DNA of 64,000 nucleotides, taken from the NCBI RefSeq assembly GCF_003284965.1, contig NZ_QMEW01000031.1:1-64000 (forward strand). Direction: 5' to 3'. Source of the stretch: Mycolicibacterium sp. GF69 (GTDB lineage Bacteria > Actinomycetota > Actinomycetes > Mycobacteriales > Mycobacteriaceae). The notes beneath the pieces are model-generated. The model saw only the letters and a list, made by a program, of their open reading frames with translations. It made no database searches and was not told the DNA's origin. Positions within the stretch are counted from its first letter, which is position 1, and every line of letters starts with the position of its first letter. A program made the translations under genes and the position numbers. This document shows, piece after piece, positions 24,161 to 32,649 of this stretch.

Positions 24161-24469
24161 TCAACTGCTGGGTTTTTGGCGTTGCGCGTCGGGATGTTCG
24201 GCGTACCAACGATCTTCGATCTTGCGCACCCGTAGGTGCTCGACGAGCAGCCAGCCGCCCCCGATGATGAACAGCGCGGCCGAGCCGGCGCCCAGGCCGA
24301 CACCGACGTCATGATGGCCGGCGCCGTGCGCAGCCAGCGCCGAAACGAACAGCACCAGTGCCACGCCGATCACGATCAGCCCCGGCATGTTCTTGGTGTC
24401 CTTCATCGACTCCCCGGCATGTGGACGCGTCGTCCGCGCGTGGTCGACGGGATCCTTCGGGCTTTTCAT
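24161..24469 (-). CDS. usfY: UsfY-family membrane protein
   Basis: The 102-aa protein matches M. tuberculosis UsfY (Rv3288c): DPVDHARTTRPHAGESMKD at the N-terminus, two transmembrane segments (about 29-48 and 57-76), and a C-terminal HLRVRKIEDRWYAEHPDAQRQ. In M. tuberculosis usfY lies beside rsbW-sigF; here it is 5 kb away but keeps a SigF-type promoter. Function unknown. The ATG at 24469 has GAGAGGAG upstream. It converges on the CsbD gene with a shared terminator between. Confidence 0.85.
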   Translation of the reverse strand: MKSPKDPVDHARTTRPHAGESMKDTKNMPGLIVIGVALVLFVSALAAHGAGHHDVGVGLGAGSAALFIIGGGWLLVEHLRVRKIEDRWYAEHPDAQRQKPSS

Positions 24470-24526
24470 CGGTACTCCTCTCTCGGCATACCTCCGCCCG
24501 GTTGCGGGCTACTGATGACGGTAGAT

Positions 24527-24552
24527 CTACCCGAGGGCGCCAGGGCAGAAAC
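24527..24552 (-). promoter_or_regulatory. SigF-type promoter of usfY
   Basis: On the minus strand GTTT (24552-24549), 16 bases, GGGTAG (24532-24527), 57 bp before the usfY start. Confidence 0.65.
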
Positions 24553-24570
24553 AACCGTCGCGGCCCGATA

Positions 24571-25203
24571 TCACTGGTAGGGCGGATACTGACCGTCGCG
24601 CAGGGCCCGCGCGAGATGGGCGGCATTGCGGGCCAACGCGGCGGTCGTCGACGCGACCGGCTCGGGCACCTCGTCGAGCTCCTTGTAGTCGGTGCTTTGC
24701 ATCGCTTCGCCGGTCCAATAGGTGCCGCCCTGGGCGGGGATGCTGTAACCGATGTCGTTGAGGCCCTGAAAGCAATCGGCGATCACCTTGTGCGCGCCGT
24801 CCTCGTTGCCGACGACCCCAACCACCGCGACCTTGCCGAGCATGACCGGCCGGCCCGCGTCGTCGGTGTTGGACAGTTCGGCGTCGAGGCGTTCCAGCAC
24901 CCGCTGCGTCACGCTGGCCGGATGCCCCAACCAGATCGGTGTCGACAACACCAGGATGTCGGCGCTCAACAGTTTGTCGCGGATCTGCGGCCACTCGTCG
25001 CCGTCACCCATGTCCGCCTCGACGCCAGGGGCGATCGCGTGGTCGACGCAGCGCACCGACTCGGTCTCGACGCCCGCGCCGCGCAGCTTTTCGCAGATGT
25101 GCTCGGCCATCAGCGCGCTGCTCGACTCGGCCGGGCTGGGCTTGAGACTGCACACCAGCGCGACCGCGGTCAGCGGTCGGCCAGTGGTCGCCGGCGCGCT
25201 CAT
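24571..25203 (-). CDS. Flavodoxin-like NAD(P)H-dependent oxidoreductase
   Basis: The 210-aa protein has the flavodoxin/FMN reductase fold: ALVCSLKPSPAESSSALM as the phosphate-binding loop, ILVLSTPIWLGHPAS for the flavin ring, and VVGVVGNEDGAHK in the third loop. It likely binds FMN and reduces quinones or related acceptors; the substrate is unknown. ATG at 25203 overlaps the stop of the upstream membrane gene (ATGA). The pair has a SigF-like promoter at 25638. Confidence 0.8.
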   Translation of the reverse strand: MSAPATTGRPLTAVALVCSLKPSPAESSSALMAEHICEKLRGAGVETESVRCVDHAIAPGVEADMGDGDEWPQIRDKLLSADILVLSTPIWLGHPASVTQRVLERLDAELSNTDDAGRPVMLGKVAVVGVVGNEDGAHKVIADCFQGLNDIGYSIPAQGGTYWTGEAMQSTDYKELDEVPEPVASTTAALARNAAHLARALRDGQYPPYQ

Positions 25204-25571
25204 CCGGCGAGCACCGCGGACCCGGTCAGCGGGGGCATGCTCGTGGTCAGGACCAACAGCATCGACGTCAGCAGGAACCACGCCGCCCCGTGCCAGGCCC
25301 AGGACATCTCACCTTTGCGCCACGTCTGATAGGCGCGCAGAAACGCCCGTAAGCCACCGCCGAGCAGGACGGCGGGCGCCGCCAGCGCCAGCAGCGTCCG
25401 CTGCGGCGCGCCGCACGCCACGAGATCAGCTGTCGCGCCCTGGCAGGTACTCACCCACACGACCGCGCCGAGAAGGAAAACCGCGCCTGCGGCGGTGATA
25501 CCGATCGCGAACCGGCCCGCGTCGCGAACCCCCGTATCGACTTGCCTCAACTCGCTGGAACTTGGATGCAC
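25200..25571 (-). CDS. Small hydrophobic membrane protein
   Basis: The 123-aa protein has three hydrophobic segments (about 20-40, 56-80, 92-118) and a positive patch RAYQTWRKGEM between the second and third, giving the inside orientation. No known family is recognised. It is the first gene of a two-gene unit with the flavodoxin-like enzyme, so it may tether or exchange electrons with it, which is inference only. Confidence 0.7.
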   Translation of the reverse strand: MHPSSSELRQVDTGVRDAGRFAIGITAAGAVFLLGAVVWVSTCQGATADLVACGAPQRTLLALAAPAVLLGGGLRAFLRAYQTWRKGEMSWAWHGAAWFLLTSMLLVLTTSMPPLTGSAVLAG

Positions 25572-25637
25572 GAACGGACTCTCCCCGCTTCGGCTGTTGG
25601 GACAGCGCTGGTCGGTATGACTTAGATGCGGCGAAGA

Positions 25638-25663
25638 ATTCCCGGCCGGTTCGGTGAATAAAC
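25638..25663 (-). promoter_or_regulatory. SigF-like promoter of the membrane protein-flavodoxin unit
   Basis: On the minus strand GTTT (25663-25660), 16 bases, GGGAAT (25643-25638), 67 bp before the first start codon. The -10 differs from GGGTAT by one base. Confidence 0.5.
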
Positions 25664-25688
25664 CTTCGAGAAATCGACTTTCGAGCCC

Positions 25689-26369
25689 TCAGGATTCGAC
25701 GCGGTTGTGCGCGGTCAGCAACAACCTGTCGTAGGTGGAGCGCGGCGGCAACTCCTCTTCGTAGGTGAGTCCGAGGAAGTCCTTGGCGATCTGCTCGGCC
25801 AGCAGCCGCAGTTTGGTGTTCGTTTCCTGTGACCGCCACCTGAGCAGTTCGAACGCCGAATCGGCCGAGATCCGGTAGATCAGCATCAGCATGCCTTTGG
25901 TCTGCTCGATCGGGCCGCGGGCCTCGGCCATCTCGGTGACCGCCGCGCTGAACACCCTGTCGTGACGCTCGACCGTCGAGGGGGTGACGTCGACGTAGAA
26001 CCCGTGGGCCCCGACCACCTGATTCTCGTCGTCGAACAACTGGTCTCCCACCACCACGACGTGGTGCACCGCGCCGTGGGTGTCAATGATCCGGTGGCGG
26101 GTGGAGAACGCGCCCGAGGTGCGGCGGATCTCGTCCAGCGTCGCGGCCACCTGGCGGTAGTCCTCGGGGTGCTTGTGCGACAGCACGAGGTCGGTCGTCG
26201 GTTCCGCGGTTCCCGGCTCGTAGCCGTGCATCCGTTCGACCTGCGGCGACCACTCCCAGCGTTCGTCGGCGAAGTAGAAGCGGAACCAGCCCACACGGTG
26301 CGGATCACCGCCGGCGAGGGCCTGTTCGATAGGTGTCTGGCCCTCGAGGTCCGCGAGGTCGTCGGTCAT
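25689..26369 (-). CDS. PAS-ANTAR RNA-binding antitermination regulator
   Basis: ANTAR domains bind paired hairpins in mRNA leaders and prevent termination. The 226-aa protein has a PAS sensor (about residues 25-135, with WEWSPQVERMHGYEPG and RHRIIDTHGAVHHVV) and a C-terminal ANTAR helix bundle (AEARGPIEQTKGMLMLIYRISADSAFELLRWRSQ). This architecture is common in mycobacteria. The ATG at 26369 is chosen because a TAATCT -10 box lies 7 bases before it; the GTG at 26396 would add 9 residues and span that box. No paired hairpin was identified in nearby leaders. Confidence 0.85.
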   Translation of the reverse strand: MTDDLADLEGQTPIEQALAGGDPHRVGWFRFYFADERWEWSPQVERMHGYEPGTAEPTTDLVLSHKHPEDYRQVAATLDEIRRTSGAFSTRHRIIDTHGAVHHVVVVGDQLFDDENQVVGAHGFYVDVTPSTVERHDRVFSAAVTEMAEARGPIEQTKGMLMLIYRISADSAFELLRWRSQETNTKLRLLAEQIAKDFLGLTYEEELPPRSTYDRLLLTAHNRVES

Positions 26370-26376
26370 GAACTGC

Positions 26377-26382
26377 AGATTA
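26377..26382 (-). promoter_or_regulatory. Probable leaderless -10 box (TAATCT) of the PAS-ANTAR gene
   Basis: On the minus strand TAATCT is 7 bases before the ATG at 26369. Confidence 0.45.
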
Positions 26383-26470
26383 ACCTTGCTAACCACGTTT
26401 GAGTGTTACGGCAGCTCCGAGCATTCGGTTATTGGATACGACATGAACCGGAGATGTCGGGGTGCCGCCC

Positions 26471-26476
26471 TACGAT
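26471..26476 (+). promoter_or_regulatory. Probable leaderless -10 box (TACGAT) of the Mrr-like gene
   Basis: TACGAT is 7 bases before the GTG at 26484, with no Shine-Dalgarno between them. Confidence 0.45.
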
Positions 26477-26483
26477 CCCTCGG

Positions 26484-27047
26484 GTGGGCCTGAAGCGCTA
26501 TCTGGTGACCGCGGCCGCAGCCGGCGTCGGGTCGTGGCTGTTCGGAGCCACCCCGCAATGGAGCGTGGTGCTGGGCCTTGTCACGCCGCTGCTGCTGGTC
26601 GCCGCGCCGCGCTTTCTGGCCGGGACGCTGCGCGGCGCCATGACGCCCGGCGCCCGTGAGGACGTCGCCGCGGCGATGTCGGGCACGGAGTTCGAGGACT
26701 ACGTCGCGCGCATGGCACGATCGGCGGGTGCGCCGGTCATCATGACCGCGATCACCGGCGACTGGGGTGTCGACCTCATCGTCGGTAAGCGGCCGAATCG
26801 TCTTGCGATCCAGTGCAAACGCCAGACCCGTCCGGTCGGCGCCGGCGCCGTGCAGGAAGTGGTCGCCGGCGCGCCCATGCACGACTGCGCCAAGACGATG
26901 GTCGTGACGAACCACGAATTCACCACCGCCGCACGTAAACTCGCTGAGCTGCACGGGTGCGAGCTGGTCAGCGGCGCCGAGCTTGCGCGGTTGCGATCGA
27001 CGATCCGGCGCATGTTGGAATCGTCGGCGCCGCGGGAGATCAGCTGA
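26484..27047 (+). CDS. Membrane-anchored Mrr-like restriction endonuclease-fold protein
   Basis: The 187-aa protein has two short hydrophobic segments near the N-terminus (about 7-22 and 26-44), then an Mrr_cat-type PD-(D/E)XK domain: GTEFEDYVARMARSAG, ITGDWGVDLIV with the catalytic Asp, and AIQCKRQTRPVG with the QxK motif. Mrr proteins cut modified or foreign DNA; membrane-anchored relatives are widespread and poorly understood. The GTG at 26484 follows a leaderless -10 box. It stands alone, with no methylase or partner nearby. Confidence 0.8.
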   Translation: MGLKRYLVTAAAAGVGSWLFGATPQWSVVLGLVTPLLLVAAPRFLAGTLRGAMTPGAREDVAAAMSGTEFEDYVARMARSAGAPVIMTAITGDWGVDLIVGKRPNRLAIQCKRQTRPVGAGAVQEVVAGAPMHDCAKTMVVTNHEFTTAARKLAELHGCELVSGAELARLRSTIRRMLESSAPREIS

Positions 27048-27245
27048 GCGCCGCCTGCGCCGTTTCCGCCGAGAGTGCCGTTTCGGTTCCATCTCGCTGT
27101 GCACGCCGGGCGGCGACTGCTGCTATTCGGGGAAGCTCATCGGAGCCCTTTCGTCTGCGTGGACGTTCGTCGAGACGGGGTTATCCCGGCGAGGTCGGGT
27201 TATTCGACGCGGCTGCTCAGTGCCCGCTGTTTGACATGTGTTCAC

Positions 27246-27251
27246 TACGAT
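27246..27251 (+). promoter_or_regulatory. Probable leaderless -10 box (TACGAT) of the TetR gene
   Basis: TACGAT is 6 bases before the ATG at 27258. Confidence 0.45.
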
Positions 27252-27257
27252 GAGGGC

Positions 27258-27908
27258 ATGGCCGAGTCTCGACGGCGACTGTCCCCCGCCGACCGGCGCA
27301 GCGAATTGCTGGCGCTCGGGGCGGAGGCCTTCGGGCAGCGGCCCTACGACGAGGTCCGCATCGACGAGATCGCCGAGCGCGCCGGGGTATCACGCGCGCT
27401 GATGTACCACTACTTCCCCGACAAGCGGGCGTTCTTCGCCGCGGTGGTGCGCGCCGAGGGCGAGCGCCTATTCGAGGCCACCAGCACGCCGCCGCGACCG
27501 GGCCAGAGCCTGTTCGATCAGGTGCGCGAGGGCGTGCTGGCCTATCTGCGTTACGACGACGAGCACCCCCACAGCGCGTGGGCCGCATATCTGGATATGG
27601 GCCGCTCGGACCCCGTGCTGCGCGGCATCGAGAACACCGACAACGACCGCCAGGCCAACCGGATCCTCGCGCGGATCCACGCCGCGGTCGGCGCTGACCT
27701 GGACTCCAAGGTCGATCGCGACCTGCGCGTCACCGTCTACGGTTGGCTGGCGTTCACGTTGGAGATGTGCCGGCAGCGGTTGCTGGACCCGTCGATCGAC
27801 GCCGATCGACTCGCCGACGCGTGCGCGCACAGCCTGCTCGACGCGATCGGCCGGGTGCCGGGCATCCCGGCGGCGCTGCACGACGCGGTCTCACCCGACC
27901 GTCGCTGA
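27258..27908 (+). CDS. TetR/AcrR family transcriptional regulator (Rv3295 type)
   Basis: The 216-aa protein has the TetR DNA-binding domain at about residues 9-56 (FGQRPYDEVRIDEIAERAGVSRALMYHYFPDKRAFFAAVV) and a ligand-binding helical domain after it. It lies directly before lhr as in M. tuberculosis. Target genes are not evident, and no clear palindrome was found at its own start. ATG at 27258 is chosen; the frame is open 61 codons further but lacks support. Confidence 0.88.
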   Translation: MAESRRRLSPADRRSELLALGAEAFGQRPYDEVRIDEIAERAGVSRALMYHYFPDKRAFFAAVVRAEGERLFEATSTPPRPGQSLFDQVREGVLAYLRYDDEHPHSAWAAYLDMGRSDPVLRGIENTDNDRQANRILARIHAAVGADLDSKVDRDLRVTVYGWLAFTLEMCRQRLLDPSIDADRLADACAHSLLDAIGRVPGIPAALHDAVSPDRR

Positions 27909-27911
27909 CCT

Positions 27912-27964
27912 GTGATTTCGGTGCGGAATCGATCGCTCATCGAATGGTAGCGCGCCGAAATCGC
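27912..27964. repeat. Dispersed palindromic element, family 1, copy 4
   Basis: Left arm GTGATTTCGGTGCG (27912-27925) pairs with right arm CGCGCCGAAATCGC (27951-27964), 12 of 14 matching. The loop carries ATCGATCGCTCATCGA. It begins 3 bases after the TetR stop codon. Confidence 0.7.
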
Positions 27965-28000
27965 CAAGAAGTTGTCGGTGGTGGGGTGCACGATGGTCTG

Positions 28001-31000
28001 ATGAACTCCGCACCGCTCGCCCGGTTCAGCGACCTGGCCCGGGAGTGGTTCACCGGCACGTTCGCCGAACCGACGCCCGCGCAGGCCGAAGCCTGGGCGG
28101 CGATCGCCGACGGTGACAACACGCTCGTCATCGCGCCGACCGGATCGGGGAAAACCCTGGCGGCGTTCCTGTGGGCGATCGACCAGTTGGCGACCGCCGA
28201 TCCGCGGCCGGCCGGTGCGGGTCCAAGCGTGCTGTACATCTCGCCGCTCAAGGCGCTGGCCGTCGATGTCGAACGCAACCTGCGCGCACCGCTGACCGGC
28301 ATCGCGCGCGTGGCGGAACGGCGCGAAGTCCCCGCACCGCAGATCAGAGTCGGCGTGCGTTCCGGCGACACCTCACCCGCGCAGCGCCGCGAACTGATCA
28401 CCCACCCACCCGACATCCTGATCACCACGCCGGAGTCGCTGTTCCTGATGTTGACGTCGGCGGCCCGCGAAACCCTGGCGAGCGTCCAGACCGTCATCGT
28501 CGACGAGGTGCACGCCGTCGCGGCCACCAAACGCGGCGCACATCTGGCGCTGTCGCTCGAACGTCTCGACCAACTCTCCCCCGCAAGCGGGAGGTACCCC
28601 CACGACGCACCCGCACAGCGGATCGGGTTGTCGGCCACCGTCCGTCCGCCCGAAGAAGTGGCGCGGTTCCTGTCGGGGCAGGCTCGCACGACGATCGTCG
28701 CGCCGCCGGCGGCCAAAACCTTCGATCTCTCGGTGCAGGTGCCGGTGCCCGATATGGCGAACCTCGAGAACAACACCATCTGGCCGGACGTCGAGGAACG
28801 CATCGTCGACCTGATCGAGTCCCACAATTCGTCGATCGTGTTCGCCAATTCGCGCCGGCTCGCCGAGCGGCTGACCTCACGGCTCAACGAGATCCACGCC
28901 GAACGCTCCGGGACGGAACTCGCTCTACAGCCCAATCCGCAAGTGGGCGGCGGTTATCCGGCACAGTTGATGGCCAGCGGGGCGTCACTCGGTGCGCCGA
29001 CGCTGCTGGCCCGTGCACACCACGGTTCGGTCAGCAAGGAACAGCGGGCGATCGTCGAGGACGACCTCAAGAGCGGCCGGCTCAAGGCCGTCGTCGCGAC
29101 GTCCAGTCTGGAACTGGGCATCGACATGGGGGCCATCGATCTCGTCATCCAGGTCGAGGCACCGCCCTCGGTGGCCAGCGGCCTGCAGCGCATCGGCCGC
29201 GCGGGCCACCAGGTCGGCGAGATCTCCCAGGGCGTGCTGTTCCCCAAGCACCGCACCGACCTGATCGGCTGCGCGGTCACGGTGAAACGGATGCTGTCCG
29301 GCGAGATCGAAACCATGCGGGTGCCGACCAATCCGCTCGACGTGCTGGCCCAGCACACGGTGGCGGCGTGCGCGCTCGAACCGCTCGACGCGGACCGCTG
29401 GTTCGACGCGGTGCGTCGCAGCGCGCCGTTCGCCACGCTGCCGCGCAGTGCGTTCGAGGCAACGCTGGATCTGCTGTCGGGAAAATACCCGTCCACTGAG
29501 TTCGCCCAACTGCGACCCCGCCTGGTGTACGACCGGGATACCGGAACGTTGACGGCGCGCCCCGGAGCCCAGCGCCTCGCGGTCACCAGCGGCGGCGCGA
29601 TCCCCGATCGCGGACTGTTCACGGTGTATCTGGCCACCGACTCCGAGAAGCCCTCCCGGGTAGGCGAACTCGACGAGGAGATGGTGTACGAGTCGCGGCC
29701 CGGTGACGTCATCTCGCTGGGCGCGACGAGCTGGCGGATCACCGAGATCACCCACGACCGAGTGCTGGTGATCCCGGCGCCCGGCCAGCCGGCGCGGCTG
29801 CCGTTCTGGCGCGGCGACGGCGTCGGCCGGCCGGCCGAGCTGGGAGCAGCCGTCGGCGCCTACACCGGTGAGCTCGCCGGTCTCGCCAAAGATGAGTTCG
29901 TCCAACGCTGCCGTGCAATGGGTTTCGACGATTTCGCCACCGACAACCTGTGGCAGTTGATCGACGACCAGCGTCAGGCTACCGGCGCGGTGCCATCGGA
30001 CACCACCTTCGTGGTCGAACGCTTCCGCGACGAACTCGGCGACTGGCGTGTCATCCTGCACTCACCGTTCGGGTTGCGAGTACACGGACCGCTCGCACTG
30101 GCGGTGTCGCGGCGGCTGCGGGAGCGCTACGGCATCGAGGAGAAACCCACCGCGTCCGACGACGGCATCATCGTGCGGTTACCCGATACCGAGGACGTCG
30201 CCCCTGGCGCCGACCTGTTCGTCTTCGAGGCCGACGAGATCGAACCGATCGTCACCGCCGAGGTCGGCGGCTCGGCGCTGTTCGCATCGCGCTTCCGCGA
30301 ATGTGCCGCGCGCGCACTGCTGTTGCCGCGGCGCCACCCCGGCAAGCGGTCACCACTGTGGCACCAGCGCCAGCGGGCCGCGCAGCTGCTCGACGTCGCG
30401 CGCAAGTACCCCGACTTCCCGATCGTGCTGGAGGCCGTGCGCGAGTGCCTGCAAGACGTCTACGACGTGCCCGCGCTGACCGAGGTGATGCACCGGATCG
30501 CCCAGCGCCGCCTGCGCATCGTCGAGGTGGAGACCACCACGCCGTCGCCGTTCGCCGCGTCACTGCTGTTCGGCTACGTCGGCGCGTTCATGTACGAAGG
30601 TGACAGCCCACTCGCCGAACGACGAGCCGCAGCGCTGTCGCTGGACAGTGTCCTGCTCGCCGAGCTGCTCGGCCGGGTCGAACTGCGGGAGTTGCTCGAG
30701 CCTCAGGTCATCGAAAACACCTCGCGCCAGCTTCAGCGTCTCAGCGACGATCGCAAAGCCCGCGACGCCGAAGGCATCGCCGACCTGCTCCGCCTGTTGG
30801 GTCCATTGACCGAAGCCGAGATCGCCGACCGGTGCATCACTTCCGACATCGACGGCTGGCTCGACGGGTTGCGCGCCGCCAAACGCGCGCTGACGGTATC
30901 CTTCGCCGACCAAACGTGGTGGGTTGCCGTCGAGGACATCGGGCTACTGCGCGACGGGGTCGGGGTCGCAGTGCCCGTCGGGGTGCCGGCCGCGTTCACC

Positions 31001-32614
31001 GAATCGGTCGACGATCCGCTCGGCGAACTTCTCGGCCGCTACGCGCGCACCCGCGGGCCGTTCACCACCCATGACGCGGCCGCCCGGTTCGGCCTCGGGC
31101 TGCGGGTCACCGCCGACGTGCTGGGCCGAATGGCCATCGACGGCAAGCTTGTTCGCGGTGAGTTCGCCAGCGCCGCCGTCGACAGCGAGCAGTGGTGTGA
31201 CGCCGATGTCCTCAGGATCCTGCGACGCCGGTCGCTCGCTGCGTTGCGCGCACAGATCGAACCGGTCAGCACCGCCGCTTACGGCCGGTTCCTGCCGGCG
31301 TGGCAGCTGATCGGTTCGGCGCACAACAGCGGCGTCGACGGGCTCGCGGCGGTGATCGAACAGCTTGCGGGCGTCCCGATTCCGGCGTCGGCGGTCGAAC
31401 CGCTGGTATTCGGTCAGCGCGTCCGTGACTACCAGCCCGCGTTGCTCGACGAGCTGCTGGCGTCCGGCGAGGTGACTTGGTCGGGCGCCGGGCCGATCGG
31501 CGGCGGCGACGGCTGGATCGCCTTCCATCCGGCGGAGACGGCACCTCTGACTTTGGCCGCCCCGGTCGAGATCGAGTTCACCGACACCCATCGCGCGATC
31601 CTCGACACGCTCAATGGTGGCGGCGCATATTTCTTCCGTCAGCTCGCTGAGACCTTCGCCCGCCAACGCGCTGCTGCCTTCTCCCCTCAGCTCGCCGACA
31701 ATCCGACCGACGAGCACAAACGCGCGCTGTGGGACCTGATCTGGGCGGGCTGGATCACCGGCGACACCTTCGCACCCGTGCGTGCGACGCTCATGGGCGC
31801 TCGCGGGGCGTCGGGGCGGCGTAGCGCACCAGCGCATCGGCAACGCCAGCGGGCGCCGCGGTTGAGCCGATACAGCATCGCTCATGCCCAGACCCGCAAC
31901 ACCGACCCCACGGTGGCCGGCCGGTGGTCCGCACTGCCCGACGCCGAACCCGAATCGACTGTGCGCGCCCACTTTCAGGCCGAGCTGCTGCTCGGCCGCC
32001 ATGGGGTGCTGACCAAGGGCGCGGTCGGTGCCGAAGGCGTACCCGGCGGTTTCGCGATGCTGTACAAGGTCCTGACGGCATTCGAGGACGCCGGCCGCTG
32101 TCAGCGCGGTTACTTCGTCGAGTCGCTGGGCGGCGCGCAGTTCGCCGTGGCCTCCACCGTCGACCGACTGCGCAGCTATCTGGACGGCGTGGACCGCGAC
32201 CACCGCGAGTATCACGCGGTCGTGCTGGCGGCGGCCGATCCGGCCAACCCCTACGGCGCTGCGCTACCGTGGCCGACGAAGCGATCCGACGACGACGTCG
32301 CACACCGTCCGGGCCGTAAGGCGGGCGCACTGGTCGCGATCGTCGACGGCGAACTCGCCTGGTTCCTCGAACGTGGCGGTCGCTCGCTGCTGAGCTTCAC
32401 CGATGATGCCGATGCGCACATCGGCGCCGCGGCAGCCCTGGCCGATCTGGTCAGCAGCGGACGGGTGGGGTCCTTCCTTGTCGAGAAGGTCAACGGGGTA
32501 CCGGTGCTCGAGCCGGGCGCCGAAGACGAGCGTGCCGGCGAGCGGGCGAAAGTCCACGATGCTCTGCTCGGTGCCGGCTTCACCCGCACACCGCGCGGCC
32601 TGCGGCTACGGTGA
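28001..32614 (+). CDS. lhr: ATP-dependent DNA helicase Lhr (Large helicase-related)
   Basis: Lhr is a 3'-5' superfamily 2 helicase that unwinds RNA:DNA hybrids and is induced by DNA damage in mycobacteria. The 1537-aa protein has the Walker A APTGSGKT at residues 45-52, DEVH box, LSATVRPPEE (motif III), FANSRRLAERL, SSLELGIDMG and RIGRAGHQVG (motif VI), then a winged-helix and the long Lhr-specific C-terminal domain. An in-frame extra segment PASGRYPHD lies in the helicase core (see the repeat at 28576). Nei follows 35 bp downstream, a conserved repair pair. Confidence 0.95.
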   Translation: MNSAPLARFSDLAREWFTGTFAEPTPAQAEAWAAIADGDNTLVIAPTGSGKTLAAFLWAIDQLATADPRPAGAGPSVLYISPLKALAVDVERNLRAPLTGIARVAERREVPAPQIRVGVRSGDTSPAQRRELITHPPDILITTPESLFLMLTSAARETLASVQTVIVDEVHAVAATKRGAHLALSLERLDQLSPASGRYPHDAPAQRIGLSATVRPPEEVARFLSGQARTTIVAPPAAKTFDLSVQVPVPDMANLENNTIWPDVEERIVDLIESHNSSIVFANSRRLAERLTSRLNEIHAERSGTELALQPNPQVGGGYPAQLMASGASLGAPTLLARAHHGSVSKEQRAIVEDDLKSGRLKAVVATSSLELGIDMGAIDLVIQVEAPPSVASGLQRIGRAGHQVGEISQGVLFPKHRTDLIGCAVTVKRMLSGEIETMRVPTNPLDVLAQHTVAACALEPLDADRWFDAVRRSAPFATLPRSAFEATLDLLSGKYPSTEFAQLRPRLVYDRDTGTLTARPGAQRLAVTSGGAIPDRGLFTVYLATDSEKPSRVGELDEEMVYESRPGDVISLGATSWRITEITHDRVLVIPAPGQPARLPFWRGDGVGRPAELGAAVGAYTGELAGLAKDEFVQRCRAMGFDDFATDNLWQLIDDQRQATGAVPSDTTFVVERFRDELGDWRVILHSPFGLRVHGPLALAVSRRLRERYGIEEKPTASDDGIIVRLPDTEDVAPGADLFVFEADEIEPIVTAEVGGSALFASRFRECAARALLLPRRHPGKRSPLWHQRQRAAQLLDVARKYPDFPIVLEAVRECLQDVYDVPALTEVMHRIAQRRLRIVEVETTTPSPFAASLLFGYVGAFMYEGDSPLAERRAAALSLDSVLLAELLGRVELRELLEPQVIENTSRQLQRLSDDRKARDAEGIADLLRLLGPLTEAEIADRCITSDIDGWLDGLRAAKRALTVSFADQTWWVAVEDIGLLRDGVGVAVPVGVPAAFTESVDDPLGELLGRYARTRGPFTTHDAAARFGLGLRVTADVLGRMAIDGKLVRGEFASAAVDSEQWCDADVLRILRRRSLAALRAQIEPVSTAAYGRFLPAWQLIGSAHNSGVDGLAAVIEQLAGVPIPASAVEPLVFGQRVRDYQPALLDELLASGEVTWSGAGPIGGGDGWIAFHPAETAPLTLAAPVEIEFTDTHRAILDTLNGGGAYFFRQLAETFARQRAAAFSPQLADNPTDEHKRALWDLIWAGWITGDTFAPVRATLMGARGASGRRSAPAHRQRQRAPRLSRYSIAHAQTRNTDPTVAGRWSALPDAEPESTVRAHFQAELLLGRHGVLTKGAVGAEGVPGGFAMLYKVLTAFEDAGRCQRGYFVESLGGAQFAVASTVDRLRSYLDGVDRDHREYHAVVLAAADPANPYGAALPWPTKRSDDDVAHRPGRKAGALVAIVDGELAWFLERGGRSLLSFTDDADAHIGAAAALADLVSSGRVGSFLVEKVNGVPVLEPGAEDERAGERAKVHDALLGAGFTRTPRGLRLR
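28576..28602 (+). repeat. Short palindromic repeat inserted in frame in lhr
   Basis: CTCCCCCGCAAGCGGGAG is a hairpin-forming sequence followed by GTACCCCCAC. It encodes an extra stretch between ERLDQLS and APAQRIGLSAT that relatives lack as I recall them. Similar strings are scattered in mycobacterial genomes. Confidence 0.5.
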
Positions 32615-32649
32615 TCAGAGCTTGCGTGAAGAACAAAGGACGCTGATGC

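Noticed and set aside
24161..24469. Reading the GGGTA sites as chance in a GC-rich genome
   Set aside because: For usfY and the 21043 site both halves match with correct spacing and position, so chance was judged less likely; for GGGAA variants doubt remains and is reflected in the confidence.
26484..27047. Mrr-like gene plus neighbours as a restriction-modification or defence operon
   Set aside because: The flanking genes are a PAS-ANTAR regulator on the other strand and a TetR gene with its own promoter; nothing ties them together.
27231..27251. TTGACA as a -35 box with the TACGAT -10 of the TetR gene
   Set aside because: Only 9 bases separate the two; a sigma-70-type promoter needs about 17.
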